NCBI GenBank assembly: GCA_019118905.1 | Contig: DWYA01000054.1 | Coordinates: 60,728-124,727 of the forward strand | DNA from: Ruthenibacterium avium | GTDB lineage: Bacteria; Bacillota; Clostridia; Oscillospirales; Ruminococcaceae | Direction of reading: 5' to 3' | DNA length: 64,000 nt | Shown: one piece after another, positions 1 to 7,803 of the stretch | Layout of the letters: the number at the start of each line of letters is the position of its first letter | Numbering within the stretch: the first letter of the stretch is position 1 | Position numbers and translations under genes: made by a program | Notes under the pieces: generated by a model | Seen by the model: only the letters and a program-made list of their open reading frames with translations | Database searches by the model: none | Told to the model about the DNA's origin: nothing

Positions 1-118
1 CCTCGAAGCTCTGCAAAAAGTGGCCGACGGCAAAGCAACCAAGCTGATTATCCCCAGCGATATTCAAAATATTACCGGTTTGCTGGCCGCTGCCAAAGAG
101 ACTGTTTCCGACAAATAA
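1..118 (+). CDS. SPFH/band 7 family protein, C-terminal fragment
   Basis: Only the last 38 codons are in the window, read in the frame that starts at base 2 and ends with TAA at 116-118. The peptide contains LQKVADGKATKLIIPSDIQN, followed by a short helical tail. This matches the usual C-terminus of bacterial SPFH (stomatin/prohibitin, band 7, QmcA-like) membrane proteins, where an alanine-rich coiled coil is followed by 'KVADGxATKxxxPSD'. Such proteins form oligomeric scaffolds on the membrane. The N-terminal membrane anchor and SPFH domain lie outside the window. An intrinsic terminator follows about 60 bases after the stop. The family call rests on this tail alone. Confidence 0.7.
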   Translation, partial: LEALQKVADGKATKLIIPSDIQNITGLLAAAKETVSDK

Positions 119-177
119 CGCGCTTTTCAGAACACACGATACCAATTCAATCTTGCAATGTTTCAAAAATTGCGTTT

Positions 178-205
178 CGCCCGCGGGAAACCGCGGGCGT
201 TTTTT
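178..205 (+). terminator. Intrinsic terminator after the SPFH gene
   Basis: A 9-bp stem, CGCCCGCGG/CCGCGGGCG, closes a GAAA tetraloop and is followed directly by TTTTTTATT. This is a textbook Rho-independent terminator. Confidence 0.93.
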
Positions 206-236
206 ATTGTTCCCTTGCTTTTCTTGCATATGAAAA

Positions 237-262
237 GCCGCCCAGTGCCGAAACTGGGCGGC
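237..262 (-). terminator. Intrinsic terminator of the RHH operon
   Basis: The 10-bp stem GCCGCCCAGT/ACTGGGCGGC has a 6-base loop. Read on the minus strand it is followed by TTTTC, so it fits the end of the three-gene ribbon-helix-helix operon that runs towards it. Confidence 0.8.
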
Positions 263-310
263 CTCATAAAACCTAAGATACCTCTGAGCAATGAAAGGAT
301 GGCGCATCAT

Positions 311-475
311 TTACTCCAATTTAATTTCTCCATGCTTTTCTTCATACTTTTCAATGGCGTCTCGAATCAATATCAAGATTTCGCTGTTGGCGCTGCGCCC
401 TTCATAATCCGCCACAACATGCAGCTTGTTCAGCATTTTCTCATCAATACGAATAGATAAACTCTTGATTGCCAT
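311..475 (-). CDS. Arc-like ribbon-helix-helix mini-protein (third of three)
   Basis: This 54-residue ORF starts MAIKSLSIRIDEKML at an ATG preceded by GGGGG four bases upstream. The layout is that of an Arc/CopG-type ribbon-helix-helix (RHH) domain: a short beta strand (SLSIRID) that would enter the DNA major groove, helix A (KMLNKLHVVADYE), the turn motif EGRSANSE, and helix B (ILILIRDAIEKYEE). Two upstream genes on the same strand encode the same pattern with the same Y/E-EGRSAN turn, so the three are paralogues. An 82-base gap separates it from the second gene, so it may also have its own promoter. It is expected to be a dimeric DNA-binding regulator. The target is unknown. It is too small to be more than one domain. 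Confidence 0.8.
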   Translation of the reverse strand: MAIKSLSIRIDEKMLNKLHVVADYEGRSANSEILILIRDAIEKYEEKHGEIKLE

Positions 476-557
476 AAAGCCCCCACAATAAGCTTAACGT
501 TCAAAATATTACATTGTAAACAAAGGCATGATTTCAACGCCTAACTCATCACGCCAT

Positions 558-746
558 TTATTTAGAAAGCGAATGATTCGCAACTTCTATTTTGCCGAAT
601 TCTTTTTCATACTCAGCAACGCGCTTTTTCAGGTATTGTTCCATTTCTTTATTGGCAGAACGCCCTTCGGATTCCGCAATATAGCGGAACTTCTGAAAGA
701 GAATGCGATCAACGCGAAGTGTGTATCTCAACAGCTTTTGATCCAT
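558..746 (-). CDS. Arc-like ribbon-helix-helix mini-protein (second of three)
   Basis: I place the start at the ATG giving MDQKLLRYTLRVD (62 residues), because RHH proteins begin just before the beta strand and a longer reading would overlap the preceding gene. The strand (LLRYTLRVD), helix A (RILFQKFRYIAESE), turn EGRSANKE and helix B (MEQYLKKRVAEYEKEF) follow the Arc family order. It starts 16 bases after the stop of the first RHH gene. The ribosome-binding site is weak (AGGA about 18 bases upstream), so translation may be coupled. It is probably a DNA-binding dimer and could form heterodimers with its two neighbours. That last point is speculation. Confidence 0.72.
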   Translation of the reverse strand: MDQKLLRYTLRVDRILFQKFRYIAESEGRSANKEMEQYLKKRVAEYEKEFGKIEVANHSLSK

Positions 747-762
747 ACTTGCATACCAGCTT

Positions 763-972
763 TTAATCCTGCGGATGTTCTTCTGCCGCCGGGTTTTCTT
801 CGGGCATGGTAATTTGGCCATTCTCCCCTTCAAATGCTTTGATACATTGGCGAATCAAGTACAAAATTTGACCGTTAGCAGAACGACCTTCATATTTGGC
901 AATATAACGCAGCTTGTAATGAAGCTCTGGATCTACTTCAATTCCCAGGTGTTTATTGTTTTTATTTCTCAT
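763..972 (-). CDS. Arc-like ribbon-helix-helix mini-protein (first of three)
   Basis: This 69-residue protein starts at an ATG with GAGG seven bases upstream. The beta strand (HLGIEVD) is followed by helix A (PELHYKLRYIAKYE), the turn EGRSANGQ, helix B (ILYLIRQCIKAFEGE) and an acidic, proline-rich tail (EENPAAEEHPQD) that the two paralogues lack. It heads a three-gene operon transcribed away from the SLOG gene. The intergenic DNA carries palindromic TAAGTATA-type sites, which suggests autoregulation. Arc-like proteins occur in phage and plasmid control circuits, but nothing else here looks mobile. DNA binding is well supported by the family; the regulated genes are inferred. Confidence 0.8.
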   Translation of the reverse strand: MRNKNNKHLGIEVDPELHYKLRYIAKYEGRSANGQILYLIRQCIKAFEGENGQITMPEENPAAEEHPQD

Positions 973-1031
973 AACATTCCTCAAAATCTTAAATTAAGTA
1001 TATTTTAAGACTATTTTGAGGTATAACGAGC

Positions 1032-1058
1032 TTAGTATACTTAAACTAAGTATACTAA
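1032..1058. promoter_or_regulatory. Perfect palindromic operator between RHH operon and SLOG gene
   Basis: TTAGTATACTTA and TAAGTATACTAA form an exact 12-bp inverted repeat around the 3-base spacer AAC. Each arm is itself nearly symmetric around GTATAC. A related half (TTAAGTATATTTTAAG) lies at 994-1009, nearer the RHH start. RHH dimers typically bind short tandem palindromic half-sites, so this is the likely operator for both divergent transcripts. No clear -35/-10 pair stands out apart from these A/T-rich blocks. Confidence 0.6.
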
Positions 1059-1081
1059 ATTTAAGCATGGAAGTTATTATT

Positions 1082-1414
1082 ATGAAAATTGCGATTATAG
1101 GTTCAAGAAATCTGACCGTTGAAAATCTGGAAAAATACCTGCCTTTGGGGGTGACTGAAATTGTATCCGGCGGGGCAAAAGGAATTGATACTTGTGCCAG
1201 AGACTATGCCCACCAAAGAGGCTTGAAGCTGACCGAATTCCTGCCTGAGTATCAAAAGTATGGCCGCGGCGCACCACTGCGGCGGAATTTGGAGATAATT
1301 ACTGATGCAGATGAAGTGATTGCCTTTTGGGACGGGCAGTCCCGAGGAACAAAATTCGTAATAGAAGCATGTCAAAAGCGAAAGATTAAAATAAGCGTTT
1401 ATCGAAAAAAGTAG
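1082..1414 (+). CDS. SLOG-domain (YpsA/DprA-like Rossmann) protein
   Basis: The protein has 110 residues. I start at MKIAIIGSRN because this is the canonical N-terminal strand of the family; an in-frame ATG five codons upstream (base 1067) is the alternative. The motifs are IIGSRN (nucleotide-binding loop), VSGGAKGIDTCARDYA (the GGAxGxD signature of SLOG/DUF2493 proteins) and DEVIAFWDGQSRGT near the C-terminus. SLOG domains bind nucleotides or nucleotide-derived ligands; related proteins include DprA, the YpsA group and LOG cytokinin enzymes. The gene is divergent from the three RHH genes across a palindromic operator. Its ligand and role cannot be told from sequence. No strong terminator follows in the next 200 bases. 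Confidence 0.85.
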   Translation: MKIAIIGSRNLTVENLEKYLPLGVTEIVSGGAKGIDTCARDYAHQRGLKLTEFLPEYQKYGRGAPLRRNLEIITDADEVIAFWDGQSRGTKFVIEACQKRKIKISVYRKK

Positions 1415-1619
1415 CAGAAGTAAAGGCAAAAGACGTTTTTCCTGTTTTTTTGTCAAAAAAGAGTTGCCTTTCCAGACACTTTCCATTAGAATTAGTAAAT
1501 GGATTTTTTACATACTTTTTTCACATTTTCTGTTTTTGTTCCACGCCGGATCCGGCAATACCGTTGCAGTCATGAGAAACGCTTCTCATTTCTGATAATA
1601 TTTTATTGGAGGATTGTTT

Positions 1620-2984
1620 ATGGAAAAATTCTTTCATTTGAAAGAAAACGGCACCAATGTCCGCACCGAAATTATGGCGGGCATTACGACCTTCTTGGCA
1701 ATGGCGTACATTTTGGCCGTTAACCCGGCAATGCTGGGTGACGCTGGAATGCCCAGTGCCGGTGTATTTATGGCTACGGCGCTGTCCGCCGCGTTTGCCA
1801 CGCTGATTATGGCGTTTTGGGCAAACTATCCCATTGCACTGGCTTCCGGCATGGGCTTGAACGCCTACTTTGCCTACACCGTGTGCGGCTCTTTGGGTGC
1901 TCAGGGCATTGAGAACCCGTGGCGCATTGCATTGACCGCTATTTTGGTAGAGGGTCTTGTGTTTATCATTCTTTCGCTGTTCAAGTTCCGTGAAACGCTG
2001 GTGAACAGCATTCCTGAAAACTTAAAGTACGGCATCACGGCGGGCATCGGCCTTTTCATTACGATTGTCGGCTTGAAAGGCGCAGGCGTGATTGTGCCCA
2101 ATGAAAGCACCTTGATCGCTTTGGGCAATGTAGGCGACGCTTCCGTTGCGCTGGCTCTCATCGGCACATTAGCCATCGGCGCTATGATGTACTACAACAT
2201 CAAAGGTGCCATTTTGTGGGGCATTCTGCTCACATGGATTCTCGGCATTTTTGCCCAGCTGTCCGGCTGGTACACCGGTGTTTCGGTACTTCCCGATTTT
2301 GCCTCTAACAATGTGTTGACTGGTTTTTCCGATATGAGCAAAATCGCCTTCCAATTTGATTTCAGCTATGTGGCAAACAACGCCGTAAACTTTGCGGTGA
2401 TTGTGTTCGCGTTCTTGTTCGTAGATTTGTTTGATACCATCGGCACCTTGATTGGTGTTGCTGCCAAGGGCAACTTGCTGGACAAAGACGGCAAACTGCC
2501 GCGCGTAGGCAAAGCGCTGATGGCAGACGCACTGGGCACGGTTGCCGGTGCCTGCATGGGTACTTCTACGGTTACCAGCTTCGTGGAGTCCTCCGCCGGC
2601 GTAGCAGAAGGCGGCCGAACCGGTTTGACTGCACTGACTGCTGCTGTGCTGTTTATTTTGTCCATCTTCCTTTCGCCCATTTTCCTTGCCATCCCCGGCT
2701 TTGCCACAACCCCGGCTCTCGTTGTTGTGGGTATGCTGATGATGAGCAGCGTTTCCAAGGTGAAGTTTGAGGGTGACATGGCGGATGTCATGGGTGCTTT
2801 TGTAGCCATTATGATGATGCCCTTCACCTACTCCATTGCCAACGGCATTATGTTTGGCGTTCTCACCTGGCTGGTTCTGAAAGTGGTACGCGGTAAGCTC
2901 AAAGAAATCCACCCCATTATGTGGATCGTCGGCGCACTGTTTGTACTGCGTATTATTACCATTATTCTCGGCGTTTCCAGCTAA
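1620..2984 (+). CDS. NCS2-family purine permease (AzgA/PbuG type)
   Basis: This 454-residue polytopic membrane protein has GGAGG seven bases before the ATG. The N-terminus (FFHLKENGTNVRTEIMAGIT, then TFLAMAYILAVNP) is characteristic of the AzgA/PbuG branch (COG2252) of nucleobase:cation symporters, which import hypoxanthine, guanine or adenine. Further family blocks are GLNAYFAYTVC, FVDLFDTIGTLIGVA and TSTVTSFVESSAGVAEGGRTG; the last lines the substrate site. Roughly 12-14 hydrophobic segments are visible. It stands alone. No purine riboswitch core was recognised upstream, only two short hairpins (1544-1555 and 1572-1589). Exact purine preference cannot be assigned. Confidence 0.92.
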   Translation: MEKFFHLKENGTNVRTEIMAGITTFLAMAYILAVNPAMLGDAGMPSAGVFMATALSAAFATLIMAFWANYPIALASGMGLNAYFAYTVCGSLGAQGIENPWRIALTAILVEGLVFIILSLFKFRETLVNSIPENLKYGITAGIGLFITIVGLKGAGVIVPNESTLIALGNVGDASVALALIGTLAIGAMMYYNIKGAILWGILLTWILGIFAQLSGWYTGVSVLPDFASNNVLTGFSDMSKIAFQFDFSYVANNAVNFAVIVFAFLFVDLFDTIGTLIGVAAKGNLLDKDGKLPRVGKALMADALGTVAGACMGTSTVTSFVESSAGVAEGGRTGLTALTAAVLFILSIFLSPIFLAIPGFATTPALVVVGMLMMSSVSKVKFEGDMADVMGAFVAIMMMPFTYSIANGIMFGVLTWLVLKVVRGKLKEIHPIMWIVGALFVLRIITIILGVSS

Positions 2985-3003
2985 TAGAGCTGGATTAGAA
3001 AAC

Positions 3004-3041
3004 AGCGGCCCCCCGTTGAGATATCTCAACGGGGGGCCGCT
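3004..3041. terminator. Bidirectional terminator, 38-bp perfect palindrome
   Basis: The DNA is a complete palindrome centred on GAGATATCTC with arms AGCGGCCCCCCGTT/AACGGGGGGCCGCT. It sits between two convergent genes (permease and chemoreceptor). A T-rich stretch follows on the plus side (TTATTGCTATTTTT). Confidence 0.82.
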
Positions 3042-3072
3042 GCCTTATTGCTATTTTTAGGGGTAAGCTCTT

Positions 3073-5169
3073 TTAATATTTGTCGCTGGCGCCGTCCTGC
3101 CAATCGGCATGGCTCTGCACAGCAGACTCTGTTTGCGGGAGATGCATTCCTGTCATGCCATCCGGCAATTTAAACTGTCCAATCAACTGCTTCAAGCGTT
3201 CTGCCTGGCTGGACAGCTCTTCGCTCGCGGCAGCCGACTGCTCTGCCGTGGCAGAGTTCGTATGAATAACGCTGGAAATATCGCCTAAATTTGTGTTAAT
3301 CTGCTTCATGGCATCCGCCTGACCCTGAGAAGCATCCGAAATACGGTTAACCGACTCGGTCACGCCCTTGGCCTGATCAATCAGGCTCAACAAAGATTCC
3401 CGAGTTTCACGCGAAGCCTTGGTTCCCTCTTGAATCGAGCGCAGAGAATCTTCGATGAGCTGACGAATTTCCTTAGAAGCTTCCGCACTTTTCGAGGAGA
3501 GATTGCCTACCTCGGTTGCAACAACGGCGAAGCCTTTTCCTGCTGCACCGGCGCGCGCCGCTTCCACCGAAGCGTTCAAAGCCAAAATATTGGTTTGGAA
3601 CGCGATGTCCTCAATCGTTTTAATAATGTTGCTGATTTTCGCGGAACCGTTGCTGATGTTCGTCATCGTTTGCGACAAGTGTTCCATCTGCTGGCCGCAG
3701 CGGCTCAACAGCTCACCGGCACAAATCGTTTGCTCGTTTGCCGTCTGGGACGCGCTGGCGTTGGCTTCAATGCGGCCCGAAATATCCTCCATCGTACCGG
3801 TTAAGGATTCCATCGAAGTCGACTGCTCGGTAGCGCCCTGCGCCAATGCCTGTGCACCGTAAGAAACCTGCTCAGAGCCTGCCGCAACTTGGTCAGCCGC
3901 ACAAGAAATATCTGCTAAAAGCGTGCGCATTCTTTGGATAAAACTTTCAATCGAGGTTTGAATAGGACGGAAGTCTCCTTCAAACTCAATGGGGGATTCG
4001 ACCGTCAAATCGCCCTGCTCCAAAGCCTTCATGCCGAAGTCAATGGCCTGTACATAAGTGGAAAGCGTTTCGGCACACTCGTTCATAATGTCTGCCATTT
4101 CCCCGATCTCATCATCGTGGACACGCTGAATTTTGAAATTCAAATCACCCTTTTTCAAACGGCGCAAAGCCTCTTTGACATCGGCCACCGGCTTAAGGCG
4201 GTTTGCCAACAGCTTTTTCAAAAGCACTGCCGTTATCACAACGTCAATGGTGAGCATCGATCCCAAAAGGAAAATTAAGAAAATGGTGTCGTGCTGATAT
4301 TCTTCCCAAGAAAGGCCAATTAAAATTTTCCAGCCCAGCTGTTCTACGGGCACAATGCTGCCCACTTTCTTTTCCCCATTCAGATGGTAAGTAAACAGGC
4401 TTCCTGTGGGGTTGTCCAGCTCTTTGAGCGCTCCGCTGTCTGTAATGCCCAGCGAATCGAAGCTCTGCCCCATAACGGATGTATTTTCAAAACCAATTAC
4501 CGTATTATCCCTACTGAGCAGCATCAAACGCCCGGTTTCGCCAAAAGAAAGCTCAGCCAAGAGCTCGCTGAAAGTGTCCAGGCGCAGGTCTAAGCAAAGT
4601 ACGCCGCCCACTTGGCCATTGGTTTTCTGAACCGGAGCGGCAATGGAAACACACATGGTTCCAGTAGAAACATCTTCATAAGGCTGAAGCAGCATAATAT
4701 TTCCGGTATTGGCCGCCTCGTAGTAAGAGCGTGTATTAAAAGCAACACCGGCTGTCGAACCGTCGGGCAGATACACTTCATTTTCCGCCACACTGCCAAC
4801 ACCCACGCCCAAAATATCCGAATAGCTTTCCACGGCTGTCTGCATTGCCTTTCCGGCGCTGCGGTATGCCTCCGACTCCGACAAAGGCGCATCCTTTTTG
4901 CTTTCGGTGATGGCGGTTCTCAAATTAGAATCGTTTGCCAATGTGGCAGCCAGCATTGCGTAACGCTCAATAAAGTCCTCTACCTGAACTTGAGCGCCAA
5001 GCTGTGTTTGCTCCATATAATCGGTTGACTTTCTTGCCACAATCTTGCTTGCCGCAATTCCCATCAATACAGCGGTCAGTACATTCAAAATCACCAAAAT
5101 TACCAGCGAATAGGTGCTCAAAATGACTGACAAGTGTTTACTTTTCCATCTTTTTTTCACATGCTCCAT
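3073..5169 (-). CDS. Methyl-accepting chemotaxis protein with Cache-type sensor
   Basis: This transmembrane chemoreceptor has about 698 residues. TM1 (about 14-41) and TM2 (about 295-325) flank a periplasm-facing region of about 250 residues whose pattern (YLPDGSTAGVAFNTRSYY, then GKVCVSIAAP-like strands) fits a double-Cache ligand-binding domain. Next come a HAMP linker (KPVADVKEALRRLKKGDLNF) and the cytoplasmic hairpin whose tip reads IEDIAFQTNILALNASVEAA. Start choice is uncertain. The ATG at 5169 abuts AGAGG; a GTG at 5160 has that SD at better spacing; a TTG at 5220 extends the protein by 17 residues but lacks an SD. No C-terminal CheR-binding pentapeptide is seen. No che genes are nearby. 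The ligand is unknown; small carboxylates or amino acids are usual for this fold. Confidence 0.93.
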   Translation of the reverse strand: MEHVKKRWKSKHLSVILSTYSLVILVILNVLTAVLMGIAASKIVARKSTDYMEQTQLGAQVQVEDFIERYAMLAATLANDSNLRTAITESKKDAPLSESEAYRSAGKAMQTAVESYSDILGVGVGSVAENEVYLPDGSTAGVAFNTRSYYEAANTGNIMLLQPYEDVSTGTMCVSIAAPVQKTNGQVGGVLCLDLRLDTFSELLAELSFGETGRLMLLSRDNTVIGFENTSVMGQSFDSLGITDSGALKELDNPTGSLFTYHLNGEKKVGSIVPVEQLGWKILIGLSWEEYQHDTIFLIFLLGSMLTIDVVITAVLLKKLLANRLKPVADVKEALRRLKKGDLNFKIQRVHDDEIGEMADIMNECAETLSTYVQAIDFGMKALEQGDLTVESPIEFEGDFRPIQTSIESFIQRMRTLLADISCAADQVAAGSEQVSYGAQALAQGATEQSTSMESLTGTMEDISGRIEANASASQTANEQTICAGELLSRCGQQMEHLSQTMTNISNGSAKISNIIKTIEDIAFQTNILALNASVEAARAGAAGKGFAVVATEVGNLSSKSAEASKEIRQLIEDSLRSIQEGTKASRETRESLLSLIDQAKGVTESVNRISDASQGQADAMKQINTNLGDISSVIHTNSATAEQSAAASEELSSQAERLKQLIGQFKLPDGMTGMHLPQTESAVQSHADWQDGASDKY

Positions 5170-5482
5170 CCTCTCTTTTTGTTTTGCTTCATAATCGTTT
5201 TTCAGAACAAAGGCGTCCAAATTGTTGCCTAGGCAACTAATTGGATAAAAAGCCGCATTTCAATTAAAACAAAGCCCCCTGTTCAGGTCTTTTAAGCGCT
5301 GCTTTTCAGCACTCCGCCATACATTCAAGTACATATTATGTAGTAAAGCCAACCGCTTGTCAATCATTTTATTTCATTTTTTCGATTTTTGTCAATTTTG
5401 ACTTTGTGGCTTTTATATTTTTACAAGAATCCATATATTTTACCGGATTCTTCCAGTTGTTAAAAAATTGTCACTTTTGCGC
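5170..5482. other. A/T-rich intergenic region between divergent MCP and pgk
   Basis: About 310 bases without a gene. It holds a 14-bp perfect palindrome, GTTGCCTAGGCAAC (5224-5237), just upstream of the chemoreceptor, which could be an operator. The rest is A/T-rich and I see no conserved RNA. Confidence 0.5.
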
Positions 5483-5511
5483 TTGCGAAAATGAGAAAAA
5501 GAAGCTATAAT
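5483..5511 (+). promoter_or_regulatory. Sigma-A promoter of the glycolytic run
   Basis: TTGCGA (5483-5488), a 17-base spacer and TATAAT (5506-5511) lie 64 bases before the pgk start. The -10 is perfect and the spacing ideal. Confidence 0.82.
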
Positions 5512-5520
5512 AAAACCAGT

Positions 5521-5538
5521 ATGCAAGGGAATTTGCAT
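5521..5538. repeat. Inverted repeat in the pgk leader, possible operator
   Basis: ATGCAA and TTGCAT form a 6-bp inverted repeat with a 6-base spacer, centred near the expected transcription start. It could be a repressor site or a weak RNA hairpin. There is no direct evidence for either. Confidence 0.3.
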
Positions 5539-5574
5539 CAGCTTGACTTTTAAATCAGAAAGGGAGTTTTGCCA

Positions 5575-6786
5575 ATGAGTTCTCTCGGTAAAAAGACTGT
5601 CGAAAATCTCGACGTGCGCGGCAAGAAGGTTCTTGTTCGCTGCGATTTTAACGTCCCCATGAAAGAGGGCGTCATCACCAATGACAACCGTATTGTTGCG
5701 GCACTGCCGACCATCAAAAAATTGGTCGAAAACGGCGGCCGCGTGATTCTGTGCAGCCACTTGGGCAAACCCAAAAACGGCCCGGAAGAGAAATTCAGCC
5801 TGGCACCTGTTGCAGTTCGTTTGAGCGAGCTGCTGGGCAAAAACGTTGTGTTTGCCAACGATGACAACGTTGTAGGCGAAAATGCAAAGGCTGCGGTTGC
5901 CGCTATGAACGACGGCGACGTTGTGCTGCTGCAAAACACTCGTTTCCGCAAAGAGGAAACCAAAAACCTGCCCGAGTTCAGCGAGGAGCTGGCAAGCTTG
6001 GCTGACGTTTACGTCAACGATGCGTTCGGCTCTGCTCACCGCGCACACTGCTCTACTGCCGGCGTAACCGACTACATTAAGGATACTGCTGTCGGCTATC
6101 TGATGGAGAAGGAAATCCGCTACCTGGGCAACGCTGTGAACGACCCCGTGCGTCCGTTTGTTGCTATCTTGGGCGGCGCTAAGGTTGCCGATAAGCTGAA
6201 CGTGATCGAGAACCTGCTGAACAAAGTGGACACGCTGATCATCGGCGGCGGCATGGCCTACACCTTCTTGAAGGCACAGGGCAAAGAAGTGGGCAAGAGC
6301 CTCGTGGACGACGAGAAGCTCGACTACTGCCGCGATATGCTGAAAAAGGCTGAGGAAAAGGGCGTGAAATTGCTGCTGCCGGTTGATACCGCTGTTGCAA
6401 AATCCTTCCCCGATCCCATCGACGCAGAAATCGAAGTTTCCTATGTTTCCTGCGACGAGATTCCTGCCGACGTAATGGGTCTGGACATCGGCCCCAAGAC
6501 GGAAGCTTTGTTTGCTGACGCAATCAAAACTGCAAAAACCGTGGTTTGGAACGGCCCCATGGGCGTGTTCGAGAACCCGACTTTGGCAGCCGGCACTCTG
6601 GCTGTCGCAAAGGCAATGGCAGCGGCAGACGCTACTACCGTTATCGGCGGCGGCGACTCCGCAGCAGCTGTCATTCAGCTGGGCTATGCTGACAAGATGA
6701 CCCACATTTCCACCGGCGGCGGCGCTTCTCTGGAGTATCTGGAGGGCAAGGTTCTGCCCGGTATCGACTGCATCGCCGCAGAGTAA
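5575..6786 (+). CDS. pgk: Phosphoglycerate kinase
   Basis: This 403-residue cytoplasmic glycolytic enzyme transfers phosphate from 1,3-bisphosphoglycerate to ADP. The start ATG has AGGGAG nine bases upstream. Landmarks include the N-terminal KVLVRCDFNVPM block, the substrate-binding stretch around LCSHLGKPK, the linker region LGGAKVADKLNVI, and the nucleotide-binding loop GGGDSAAAV followed by STGGGASLEYLEGK near the C-terminus. Length is close to the family norm of about 395-400. It begins a run with tpiA and gpmI, in the order common in Firmicutes, but gapA and eno are not in this window. A strong terminator follows the gene, so downstream genes may depend on read-through or their own promoters. 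Confidence 0.98.
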   Translation: MSSLGKKTVENLDVRGKKVLVRCDFNVPMKEGVITNDNRIVAALPTIKKLVENGGRVILCSHLGKPKNGPEEKFSLAPVAVRLSELLGKNVVFANDDNVVGENAKAAVAAMNDGDVVLLQNTRFRKEETKNLPEFSEELASLADVYVNDAFGSAHRAHCSTAGVTDYIKDTAVGYLMEKEIRYLGNAVNDPVRPFVAILGGAKVADKLNVIENLLNKVDTLIIGGGMAYTFLKAQGKEVGKSLVDDEKLDYCRDMLKKAEEKGVKLLLPVDTAVAKSFPDPIDAEIEVSYVSCDEIPADVMGLDIGPKTEALFADAIKTAKTVVWNGPMGVFENPTLAAGTLAVAKAMAAADATTVIGGGDSAAAVIQLGYADKMTHISTGGGASLEYLEGKVLPGIDCIAAE

Positions 6787-6855
6787 TTTGCTGTCGGCGC
6801 AGCGGTTGGTTCGCTGTGCCCGTGCAGTGGGTACGGCATGTTAACCGAAACCGGA

Positions 6856-6887
6856 AAGGGGCTGCTGCTTGCAGGCAGCAGCCCCTT
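6856..6887 (+). terminator. Strong hairpin after pgk
   Basis: The 13-bp stem AAGGGGCTGCTGC/GCAGCAGCCCCTT has a 6-base loop and is followed by an interrupted T tract (ATTTAATCTTCTT). Because tpiA starts 34 bases later, it may act as a partial terminator or mRNA-stability element that sets pgk:tpiA ratios. Confidence 0.75.
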
Positions 6888-6920
6888 ATTTAATCTTCTT
6901 ACCGAAAGGATGTTTCTTCA

Positions 6921-7688
6921 ATGAATAAAGCCAAGCGCAAACCCGTTATCGCAGGCAACTGGAAAATGAACAAAACTGCTACCGAGGCAGTAGAGCTGAT
7001 TGACGCTTTGATTCCCGCCGTAAAGGATGCCGACTGCACGGTTGTGATCTGCACTCCGTTCACCACTTTGGCTGCGGCTGTGGAAAAATGCAAAGGCACC
7101 AACATCTGCGTTGGCGCTGAAAACGTTCACTTTGAGAAGTCCGGCGCTTACACCGGCGAAATTTCCGCCGACATGCTGGTGGATTTGGGCGTAAAATACG
7201 TTATCACCGGCCACTCTGAGCGCCGTCAGTACTTCGCAGAAACAGACGAAACCGTCAATAAGCGCACCAAAGCTGCTTTGGAAGCCGGTTTGACCGCCAT
7301 TGTCTGCGTAGGTGAAAGCCTGGCACAGCGCGAGCAGGGCGTTACTGAGGAGCTGGTGCGTCTGCAAACCAAAATTGCTCTGCAAAATGTAACCGCAGAG
7401 GAAATGAGCCGCGTTATTATCGCTTATGAGCCGGTATGGGCAATCGGCACAGGCCGTACAGCAACTGCCGACCAGGCAGAGGAAGTTTGCGCAGCAATCC
7501 GCAAGGTGCTGGGCGAGCTGTACGGCGAAGCTGTGGCTGAGGCTGCTGTGGTGCAGTACGGCGGCAGCATGAACGCAGCCAATGCCGAGGAATTGCTGTC
7601 CAAACCCAACGTGGACGGCGGCCTGATCGGCGGCGCTTCCCTGAAAGCAGATGCTTTCGGCGCTATTGTTGCAGCTGCATCGAAATAA
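6921..7688 (+). CDS. tpiA: Triose-phosphate isomerase
   Basis: This 255-residue TIM-barrel enzyme interconverts dihydroxyacetone phosphate and glyceraldehyde 3-phosphate. The catalytic elements are all present: GNWKMN (Lys at about 13), ITGHSERR (His at about 99), AYEPVWAIGTG (Glu at about 171, with the mobile loop 6) and the phosphate-binding GGSMNAAN. The ATG lies about 11 bases after AAAGGA. It is second in the pgk-tpiA-gpmI run. The length is usual for the family. Confidence 0.98.
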   Translation: MNKAKRKPVIAGNWKMNKTATEAVELIDALIPAVKDADCTVVICTPFTTLAAAVEKCKGTNICVGAENVHFEKSGAYTGEISADMLVDLGVKYVITGHSERRQYFAETDETVNKRTKAALEAGLTAIVCVGESLAQREQGVTEELVRLQTKIALQNVTAEEMSRVIIAYEPVWAIGTGRTATADQAEEVCAAIRKVLGELYGEAVAEAAVVQYGGSMNAANAEELLSKPNVDGGLIGGASLKADAFGAIVAAASK

Positions 7689-7700
7689 GCATTTTTAAAC

Positions 7701-7745
7701 AGTGCCGCACGGCTTTCTATGGGCTGAAAAGCCCCGCGCGGCACT
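7701..7745 (+). terminator. Two-level hairpin between tpiA and gpmI
   Basis: The outer arms AGTGCCGC/GCGGCACT enclose an inner GGGCT-GAAA-AGCCC tetraloop hairpin. ATTTT follows shortly after (7751-7755). It could be an inefficient terminator or an RNA-processing structure within the glycolytic transcript. Confidence 0.55.
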
Positions 7746-7803
7746 GCCGTATTTTCACCGCTCCGGCTGCCGGACGCGGTGCATAGAAAGGATTCTTATA
7801 TTT

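Noticed and set aside
558..833. Longer 91-residue reading of the second RHH protein
   Set aside because: It would overlap the preceding RHH gene by about 70 bases, and its extra N-terminus is unlike RHH proteins. The ATG at 746 fits the family.
1415..1619. Possible purine riboswitch upstream of the NCS2 permease
   Set aside because: I looked for the conserved junction and loop pairs and found only short unrelated hairpins (GCCGGATCCGGC and ATGAGAA/TTCTCAT).
2169..3029. Long open frame on the minus strand opposite the permease (286 codons)
   Set aside because: Its composition is rich in His, Asn, Gly and Gln, it has no family match, and it lies wholly antisense to a clear permease. It is a frame shadow.
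5440..6705. 421-codon open frame antisense to pgk
   Set aside because: It has the biased Cys/His/Val composition of an antisense shadow and no ribosome-binding site. The sense gene is certain.
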